Positions 1-5,300 of a stretch of DNA of 5,513 bases are shown here, piece by piece. Origin of the DNA: Bacillota bacterium (GTDB taxonomy: Bacteria; Bacillota; Clostridia; Christensenellales; Pumilibacteraceae); contig WQZE01000083.1 of the NCBI GenBank assembly GCA_009780875.1, positions 1 to 5,513 on the forward strand, in the 5' to 3' direction. Position 1 is the stretch's first letter, and each line of letters opens with the position of its first letter. Under the pieces are notes generated by a model. That model saw only the letters and a program-made list of their open reading frames with translations, had not been told where the DNA came from and ran no database searches. Both the position numbers and the translations under genes were made by a program.

Positions 1-38
1 GTGTTCTTGTAAATTTGTGACTTCAAAAAAATAATTTT

Positions 39-43
39 AGGAG
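39..43 (+). promoter_or_regulatory. Shine-Dalgarno site of the first gene
   Basis: AGGAG lies 8 bases before the ATG at 52, which is near-ideal spacing. It is the strongest ribosome binding site in the window. It shows that the true start of the first gene is at 52 and not at the internal ATG at 271, which has no comparable site. The promoter for this gene is not convincingly visible in the 38 bases upstream. Confidence 0.8.
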
Positions 44-51
44 AACAAATT

Positions 52-207
52 ATGAAAGAAATCGTAAAGAGTACACAAGGTGTAGAGAGTGCCAAAAGCA
101 CTGGGCAAGGATGGCTGGCAAGAATGACAAAGAAGCGGTGGGTGGCAGTCGTGGCACTCTTGCTTTGTTTTGTATTTGCGGGTTCTGTTGGGTTGAGATA
201 TGGTTAG
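52..207 (+). CDS. N-terminal part of interrupted membrane protein (51 aa)
   Basis: This short reading frame starts at an ATG with an excellent AGGAG site and ends at a TAG. The product has a polar, basic N-terminus of about 29 residues (with the pair KK followed by RW), then one hydrophobic membrane segment at about residues 30-46 (VAVVALLLCFVFAGSVG), and stops right after RYG. The frame stays open beyond the stop and continues without another stop into the 179-residue frame ending at 810. The simplest reading is that this is the front of a 252-residue membrane protein broken by a nonsense change; CAG to TAG is one transition and the context is glutamine-rich. A genuine small single-pass peptide is the alternative. 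The family is not recognised. Confidence 0.55.
   Translation: MKEIVKSTQGVESAKSTGQGWLARMTKKRWVAVVALLLCFVFAGSVGLRYG
205..207 (+). other. In-frame TAG splitting the first gene
   Basis: The TAG is codon 52 of a frame that otherwise runs from 52 to 810. Recoding of TAG as a sense codon in this organism is unlikely. The next two genes end in TAG with nothing sensible beyond (14 codons after the second gene, 25 after the third), and the 1053 visible codons of the large gene contain no TAG. A point mutation or a base-call error is more likely. Confidence 0.75.
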
Positions 208-270
208 TCTGGCAAACAGCAGTTAGACAGTAGAGAGCAGCGAACATCTATCCCAAAAATAGATAGACAA

Positions 271-810
271 ATGTTGGATGAGCAGTATAACTTGGTGCTT
301 CAAGAACACCAAGTTGCGGATTTAAATGAAGAGCAACAGGGCATTTTAGAGCAAGGGGTGCAATATTTGGAGGACTTCTATCAAGCACTGGAAGAAAACA
401 AAACAACAGATGAGTTATTTGATATTTTATCACAAGGACTTTATGATTTTTCGGCTTATATAAGTTCTTTGTACGACTACGGTACCCCAAGCACGAGGGG
501 GCAAATAAGGATCATTCTCTCTATTGATTTTCAGAAGGCATTTATGAATTTCATAGCAGGTTCAGTGGGTGCATTGCTGGGGGCAACGGGTATGTTTACA
601 ACTTTGGTGTCAATGTTGGTTGCGGCTACTCTACCCGTTGCGTGGATACCTGTTGTTGGTCAAGCGATTACCATTGCGGTGGTTGCCTTAGCAACATTTT
701 TAGCCGCCTATTTTTGGGATAAATATGTAACAAGCAATATGCGTTTTGAAAATATGTACTGGAATGTGGCAAAAGGGTTATTTGTACCAAACTTTGATTT
801 GTGGATATGA
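271..810 (+). CDS. C-terminal part of interrupted membrane protein, hydrophobic hairpin (179 aa)
   Basis: The product is unrecognised. Residues 1-70 are polar and look mostly helical, rich in Glu, Gln and Leu. Residues 92-148 form a long hydrophobic stretch that splits into two membrane-length helices (about 92-119 and 122-147) around a short Pro-containing turn (LPVAWIPVVG). The first helix carries spaced small residues (GSVGALLGATG). A short amphipathic tail with several aromatics follows (WDKY, MYWN, FDLWI). This hairpin resembles in shape the membrane-inserting part of pore-forming proteins, but no family motif is seen. The ATG at 271 has no clear ribosome binding site, and the frame is continuous with the reading frame starting at 52, so this is probably the back of a 252-residue protein (add 73 for full-length numbering). 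It is expressed only if the TAG is read through, reverted, or bypassed by internal initiation. The next gene starts 9 bases after its stop. Confidence 0.7.
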   Translation: MLDEQYNLVLQEHQVADLNEEQQGILEQGVQYLEDFYQALEENKTTDELFDILSQGLYDFSAYISSLYDYGTPSTRGQIRIILSIDFQKAFMNFIAGSVGALLGATGMFTTLVSMLVAATLPVAWIPVVGQAITIAVVALATFLAAYFWDKYVTSNMRFENMYWNVAKGLFVPNFDLWI

Positions 811-813
811 GGT
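809..813 (+). promoter_or_regulatory. Shine-Dalgarno site of the 85-aa gene
   Basis: GAGGT overlaps the TGA stop of the upstream frame and sits 6-7 bases before the ATG at 820. Its position suggests translational coupling between the two genes and fixes the start of the second one. Confidence 0.65.
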
Positions 814-819
814 CAATAT

Positions 820-1077
820 ATGAGAAAGTGCCTAGTATCCATTTTTCTAGTTGTATTCATTGTAGGCGGTCTTGCAAGTATTTTATTGCAATCCCGTAGG
901 GGGCACACTTTGCCAAGTATGCTTTTGCAAGCCGTTGCAATGTGGGGTGTGATTAGTTTGATAGGAATGATAACCAACCCACCAATGACCAAAAAACAGA
1001 CCATCCTTTTGCATAGTATCACGCTACCTTTGGTACTTTTGATAGGTCTCCTAATGTGGTTTGTATTGTATGCATAG
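820..1077 (+). CDS. Small protein with three predicted membrane segments (85 aa)
   Basis: The product is an unrecognised small integral membrane protein. Hydrophobic segments are seen at about residues 5-23, 34-52 and 62-84. They are joined by short polar loops, one with SRRGH (residues 25-29) and one with TKK (57-59); the N-terminus is MRK. With little outside the membrane it is more likely a partner, regulator or immunity-type protein than an enzyme. The start is backed by GAGGT at 809-813, overlapping the stop of the upstream gene, and only 9 bases separate the two, so the pair is probably co-transcribed and translationally coupled. Three-helix topology is known for one class of colicin immunity proteins (the E1 type), and the upstream product has a hydrophobic hairpin, so a toxin/immunity relation is conceivable. 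No sequence motif proves it. Confidence 0.8.
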   Translation: MRKCLVSIFLVVFIVGGLASILLQSRRGHTLPSMLLQAVAMWGVISLIGMITNPPMTKKQTILLHSITLPLVLLIGLLMWFVLYA

Positions 1078-1080
1078 TGT

Positions 1081-1110
1081 TTGTGTGTATTATTTCAAGT
1101 GTGGTATGAA
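1081..1110 (+). promoter_or_regulatory. Possible promoter for the 285-aa gene
   Basis: TTGTGT (1081-1086) and TATGAA (1105-1110) are separated by 18 bases, with TGG just before the -10-like box. The same TGG extension precedes the much better promoter at 2196. It would give a leader of roughly 18 bases that contains the ribosome binding site. The -10 match is imperfect, so co-transcription from upstream remains equally possible. Confidence 0.3.
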
Positions 1111-1123
1111 ACATTTTTTTGAG

Positions 1124-1128
1124 AGAGG
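1124..1128 (+). promoter_or_regulatory. Shine-Dalgarno site that selects a TTG start
   Basis: AGAGG within GAGAGAGGT sits 6 bases before the TTG at 1135. No ATG or GTG in frame is better placed: the next in-frame Met is at codon 28, inside the membrane segment. The site therefore decides for the TTG start. Confidence 0.65.
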
Positions 1129-1134
1129 TAGATT

Positions 1135-1992
1135 TTGGAACAAAATAAAATCATAAATATATTGCTAAAATGTCTCAAATGGACACTTTTGGGGATTTTG
1201 ATTGTGGCGGTGTTGATGATTGCAATAGTGCCCAATGTTGGTTATAGATACAAAAACCAGGATAGGGATTTTGTTTCTGTTTCACAGGGGGTGTATATCA
1301 AGTTGGGTGGTTTGGGGAATGTAGATGTTGGCGAGGAGAGGCAAAATGCATTGAGCAAAGATAACAAGGGGTACGGTGACCCTATTGAATGGGATTTGCC
1401 AAGTATGGTTTATAATAATGAGGGTACTCAGTTTGGGTTTAGAGTGCGGGCACGGTACAAAGATAAAGAGTTTGCCTTGCATAGGAGATTTTGGGCAGAA
1501 TTGGATCAAAAACAGAATGTTGGGTCGACGGACTATTGGGCGATAGGATTTTCAGAAGGACGCCGGTTTTTCCCAATAGTCACACAGGATTTTGATGAAA
1601 TATGGAATGCACCAAATGAAATATGGAATGAGCAGATGAAAAGCGATAGGGAGACATTGAGCGGCAGAACTACGATTGGTGAAAAAAGTCAGCGTTGTTT
1701 TGATAGTCTCTTTGCGGGTCAGGATATGCAAACCGTCAACCAAGTAGAACGCATTTTGGGTATTCCCAAAGGCAATTACCGAGCCTATTACAACGCTACT
1801 GATTTTTCTATTGGCAACGCATATGCAAGGACGAGACCAGATGATTCTGGGTATGATGGCTACATCTTTGGGCTATACATCCATACCGCCAAAGACAAGC
1901 CGGTGCAAGAGTTGAGTTTTGAAAACGATACTGTGACCGTCAAGTTTGGCACGGGCGAGGTGCAAACCAAGACCGTGCAAATTGCTGAGTAG
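1135..1992 (+). CDS. Membrane-anchored protein with large soluble domain, family unknown (285 aa)
   Basis: The family is not recognised. The start is TTG, supported by AGAGG six bases upstream and by the membrane segment that follows. Residues 1-13 are polar and basic, residues 14-33 form one strong membrane helix (WTLLGILIVAVLMIAIV in its core), and residues about 35-285 form a soluble domain. There is no lipobox cysteine and no clear signal peptidase site, so a single-pass anchor with the domain outside the cytoplasm is the likely topology. The domain is rich in aromatic residues, Asp and Gly, with clusters such as FGFRVRARYKDKEF (100-113) and YWAIGFSEGRRFF (134-146). It carries a duplicated pentad (DEIWN at 154-158, NEIWN at 161-165) and ends in an alternating beta-like tail (VTVKFGTGEVQTKTVQIAE). 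Only one cysteine (188) lies in the domain, so no intramolecular disulfide. It is 57 bases after the three-helix gene on the same strand and is the last gene before a terminator-like hairpin. Confidence 0.85.
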   Translation: MEQNKIINILLKCLKWTLLGILIVAVLMIAIVPNVGYRYKNQDRDFVSVSQGVYIKLGGLGNVDVGEERQNALSKDNKGYGDPIEWDLPSMVYNNEGTQFGFRVRARYKDKEFALHRRFWAELDQKQNVGSTDYWAIGFSEGRRFFPIVTQDFDEIWNAPNEIWNEQMKSDRETLSGRTTIGEKSQRCFDSLFAGQDMQTVNQVERILGIPKGNYRAYYNATDFSIGNAYARTRPDDSGYDGYIFGLYIHTAKDKPVQELSFENDTVTVKFGTGEVQTKTVQIAE

Positions 1993-2106
1993 GTCTATTT
2001 GGATCGTAGAGCGGGTGATTGCGGTGTGCAATGCGACCACAATAGTAATCAAAATAGAAACCAACACTAGCCAGCCATAGAGTGGGCAGTTTGCCCCAAA
2101 AAATAA
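1993..2106. other. Intergenic stretch without recognisable content
   Basis: This is the first part of the 361-base gene-free stretch between the 285-aa gene and the helicase gene. No promoter, RNA or supported gene was seen here. An open frame on the minus strand would encode one hydrophobic segment (core LVLVSILITIVVALHTAI) from a TTG at 2118. It has no convincing ribosome binding site and runs deep into the opposite gene, so it is not called. Confidence 0.4.
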
Positions 2107-2120
2107 TTTTGTGCACAAAA
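2107..2120. promoter_or_regulatory. Perfect 14-bp palindrome
   Basis: TTTTGTGCACAAAA is fully self-complementary, with TGTGCACA at the centre. It lies just upstream of a terminator-like hairpin and 53 bases before the -35 box of the helicase promoter. Symmetric sites of this size are typical of dimeric DNA-binding proteins, but the distance to the promoter is larger than for a simple repressor operator. It could also be a chance AT-rich palindrome. Confidence 0.35.
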
Positions 2121-2122
2121 GG

Positions 2123-2158
2123 TTTCAAAAGGAGTGGCGGTTGTCACTCCTTTTGAAA
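2123..2158. terminator. Stem-loop terminator, probably bidirectional
   Basis: A perfect 14-bp inverted repeat (2123-2136 with 2145-2158) encloses an 8-base loop. The inner six pairs, GGAGTG/CACTCC, are the GC-richer core. This core is preceded by AAAA and followed by TTTT, the A-tract/stem/T-tract layout of factor-independent terminators that can work in both directions. The T-tract is short and interrupted (TTTTGAAATTGTT), so efficiency may be moderate. It lies about 130 bases after the stop of the 285-aa gene and directly before the next promoter, separating the two transcription units. Confidence 0.65.
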
Positions 2159-2172
2159 TTGTTCAAAAAAAC

Positions 2173-2201
2173 TTGCATATAAATCCTTTTTGTGGTATAA
2201 T
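2173..2201 (+). promoter_or_regulatory. Sigma70-type promoter of the helicase gene
   Basis: TTGCAT (2173-2178) and TATAAT (2196-2201) are 17 bases apart, and TGG at 2193-2195 makes an extended -10. This is the best promoter match in the window. Transcription should begin near 2208, giving a leader of about 146 bases before the ATG at 2354 that contains all copies of the 13-bp repeat. It follows the terminator-like hairpin directly, so the helicase gene appears to be transcribed separately from the upstream genes. Confidence 0.75.
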
Positions 2202-2230
2202 GCTTGTGTAGCGATTGTAAAAATTAGCAA

Positions 2231-2282
2231 AGGAACTCCAAAAGGGAACTCCAAAAGGGAACTCCAAAAGGGAACTCCAAAA
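2231..2282 (+). repeat. Four tandem copies of a 13-bp unit in the helicase leader
   Basis: The unit GGGAACTCCAAAA occurs four times head to tail (2231-2243, 2244-2256, 2257-2269, 2270-2282); the first copy begins with A in place of G and the rest are exact. The array lies after the predicted transcription start and about 70 bases before the ATG, so it is untranslated if the start at 2354 is right. Exact short tandem repeats of this kind can change copy number by slippage. Because 13 is not a multiple of three, such changes would also shift the phase between anything translated upstream and the helicase frame. Confidence 0.9.
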
Positions 2283-2305
2283 GGTTCCAAGGTGCCCTTT
2301 TGGGG
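2275..2305 (+). promoter_or_regulatory. Leader hairpin formed by the last repeat
   Basis: CTCCAAAAGG (2275-2284) can pair with CCTTTTGGGG (2296-2305): ten pairs including one G-U wobble, around an 11-base loop. No T-run follows, so it does not look like a terminator. It ends about 48 bases before the ATG and leaves the ribosome binding site free. The earlier repeat units can also pair with the same right arm. Confidence 0.4.
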
Positions 2306-2339
2306 CAAGGTTGGGTTTGTCCAAAAAATGGGGAGCCAA

Positions 2340-2343
2340 AGGA
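2340..2343 (+). promoter_or_regulatory. Probable ribosome binding site of the helicase gene
   Basis: AGGA within AAAGGA lies 10 bases before the ATG at 2354, a slightly long spacing. The frame is open further upstream to a stop at 2225-2227, but the only in-frame start-like codon there is a TTG at 2300 inside the leader hairpin. The ATG at 2354 is preferred because the exonuclease motif I begins immediately after it (residues 3-9). Confidence 0.55.
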
Positions 2344-2353
2344 CAAAAGCAAG

Positions 2354-5300
2354 ATGGAAGTCATTTTTTTTGATACAGAAGTCAAAACCACACAAAATCC
2401 CAAGGACGGAGATGAGATTGCGGATATTGGGGCTGTGAGTGGGGATGGGCGAGAGTTTCATTCCAAAGATTGCAGGGCGTTTGCGTCCTTTTTGGGTGCA
2501 CCAGATTTTTTGGTGGGACACAATATTATTGAGTTTGATTGCAAGTATTTGCAGAATGTGCCGCCAGTAGTGAGTGCCAGGCACATTGACACGCTGTATT
2601 GGTCGCCCATTTTGTTTGCACAGCATCCGTATCATCGTCTCCTCAAAGATGACAAATTTGAAAGCACGCAAAAAAACAACCCGCTCAACGACTCGCTCAA
2701 AGCCAAAGACTTGTTTTTTGATGAGGTGGCAAGATGGGAGGCAATGGACAAGGAGTTGCAACAAATCTATGCGGGGCTCTTGCGTGGAGACAAGCATTTT
2801 GTGCATTTTTTTGACTATGTGGGGTTTGATATCACGGTGGACACAAAAACCGTGGTTGCCTTGATGCAAAAGAGATTTGTAGGCAAAATATGCACCAAGG
2901 CAGATTTGCAGACAATGGTACAAGTACACCCTGTGCAACTAGCCTATGCGGTAGCACAAATAGAGGTGATGATACAAGATGCCAACTCTATTACGCCACC
3001 GTGGGTGCTCAAACAATATCCAGAGGTAGAGAACTTTTTGCAAAGGCTCAAAGGCACGCCTTGTGGAGAGTGTGCGTACTGCACGAGACAATTGAGTGTG
3101 GTTGCGGGGCTGAGGCGGTGGTTTGGGTATGATGCGTTTAGGACCTATGATGGGCAGGACTTGCAAAGGGAGGCGGCAGAGTGTGCAATCAACGGACAAT
3201 CCTTGTTGGCGGTTTTCCCAACGGGTGGTGGCAAGTCCATTACTTTTCAATTGCCTGCTTTGATGCAAGGGGAGACACAAAAGGGTTTGACCATCGTGAT
3301 TTCGCCGTTGCAGTCACTGCAAAAGGACCAGGTGGACAACCTAGAAAACAAACACTCCATCACCAAAGCGGTTCGGTTGGATGGGTCGCTTGACCCCATA
3401 GAACGAGCCAAAGCCATAGAGAGAGTGGAGAATGGGAGTGCAACGCTGTTGTATTTGTCTCCCGAGAGTTTGCGGAGCAGGAGTATTTTTGCGATGCTCA
3501 CAAAACGCAATATTTTGCGATTTGTGATTGATGAGGCACACTGTTTTTCGGCGTGGGGACAAGATTTTAGGACAGACTACTTGTATATTGCCGAGTTTAT
3601 TTTGGAACTAGAAAAAGCCAAAGACAACCACAAAAGAATCCCGGTATCGTGCTTTACCGCCACTGCCAAGGAGGAGGTCATTGCGGATATTGTCAACTAC
3701 TTCAAAGAAAAGTTGCATTTGGATTTGCAAAAAGTGGTTTCCACAGCGGGCAGACACAATTTGGCGTACCACGCCATCCAGTGCGACAACGAGGGAGCAA
3801 AGAATGAAAAACTGAGGGACTTGTTGACAGAGTTTGCTTGTCCGTCCATTGTGTATGTTTCCAGGACAAAGAGAGCCTATGAACTCTCTCAAAAACTCAA
3901 AAAAGATGGATTTGATGTCCTTTGCTATCACGGTCAAATGGAAAGAAACGAACGCACCGCCAACCAGGATGCTTTTTCAAAAGGCAAGTGCAATATTATG
4001 GTGGCGACCAAGGCTTTTGGGGTGGGCGTGGACAAGGACAATGTGGGTCTAGTGGTGCACTATGATGTGTCCACCTCCTTGGAGGACTACTTGCAAGAGG
4101 CGGGGCGTGCGGGACGGGACGCCAAGTTGCAAGCCAGTTGTTTTGTGTTGTACAATGATGACGATTTTAACAAGCATTTTGCTTTTCTCAACCAAACGCA
4201 AATCACTCGCAAAGAGATATCGCAAGTGTGGAGCGGTGTCAAAAAATTGACCAAAGACAGAAACACCGTGACCAAGTCACTCTTGGAGGTGGCAAGTGCG
4301 GCGGGGTGGGATGACAAAGCGGAGCAAGAGATTGGCACGAGGGTGGGTACAGCGGTCAATGCGTTGGAGCAAGTGTATTTTGTCAAAAGAGGTCAAAATA
4401 TGCCCAAAGTCTTTGCCACCAGTTTGCTTGTGGACAATATGATAGAGGTGGACAGCAAATTGTCCAATATCCATCATCTCTTTGATAGTGACCTGCAAAA
4501 GGAACAAGCCAAGAGAGTGCTTGGGAGACTCCTAAAAACGAGAGCAAAATCCAAAGGAATGGCAGATGATAACAACCAACGAATTGATTTTATTGCCAAG
4601 CACGAGGGGTTGACCACCAAAGAGGTCGTTGTCATTGTGGACAAACTAAGAGAGTGTGGCTTGCTTGCCGATGCCAAGGATTTGTACGGATTTTTGCAAA
4701 AAGATGGTGGCAAGCGAGCCAAGGCTGTGCTCAATGCCCACAAGGCGACTGAGGAGTTTTTGATACAGTTTTTGGATGGCGTGGGTGTAGCCAAGGGTGT
4801 GGAGCAGCGGTTTAATGTCAAGCAAATCAACGAAAAAATGCAAAACAAGCACCCCAACAACACAAGGGAGCACCTCAATACCATTTTCAATTTTTATGAT
4901 ATCAAAAGGCTTGTCAAAAGGAGTTATGAACACAACAGGGATTTTGTGCTGCTCAAAACCTATTTGCACACCACGGAGATACAAGAGACCGTCCAAAAAA
5001 GATTGCAAATCTGTGATTTTTTGATTGTGCACTTGTATGACAAACTGGCGGAACAACAAAAGAGAGTCAAAAGTACTTTGCCTAGCGGGCAAGAGAGCGA
5101 GGAGGTGGATGCATACAAAATTGAGTTTGGAGTGCAGGAACTCAAAAATGCCTACAACCACAAATACCAACTTTTGGGCGCCAAGGTGGATAGCATTGAT
5201 ATAGAGGATGCTTTGTACTATCTCAAACGCATTGGCAGTCTTGACATTGATGGCGGGTTTTTGGTCATATACAACAAGATGACCCTAGAAAAATTGCAAC

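Noticed and set aside
205..207. Reassignment of TAG to a sense codon (recoded genetic code)
   Set aside because: Two other genes end properly at TAG with short, meaningless extensions, and the 1053-codon helicase frame contains no TAG.
909..1407. Shared 13-mer TTTGCCAAGTATG in the 85-aa and 285-aa genes
   Set aside because: A single 13-base match in 5.5 kb can easily occur by chance, and the surrounding sequences are unrelated.
1531..1581. 10-bp inverted repeat GACTATTGGG / CCCAATAGTC inside the 285-aa gene
   Set aside because: It is separated by 31 bases inside coding sequence. A match of this length is expected with fair probability by chance in a window this size.
1873..2118. Minus-strand frame with one hydrophobic segment, considered as a small toxin-like peptide gene
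   Set aside because: The start is TTG within the palindrome, no ribosome binding site is convincing, and most of the frame lies antisense to the 285-aa gene.
2190..2438. 82-codon plus-strand frame reading through the 13-bp repeats
   Set aside because: It begins at a TTG that overlaps the promoter -10 region, upstream of the predicted transcription start, and overlaps the helicase start in another frame. The repeated Lys/Gly/Pro-rich translation is just the repeat.
2144..2938. 264-codon open frame on the minus strand opposite the start of the helicase gene
   Set aside because: It starts at TTG without a ribosome binding site, lies antisense to a gene with unmistakable exonuclease motifs, runs through the terminator and repeats, and shows no recognisable domain.
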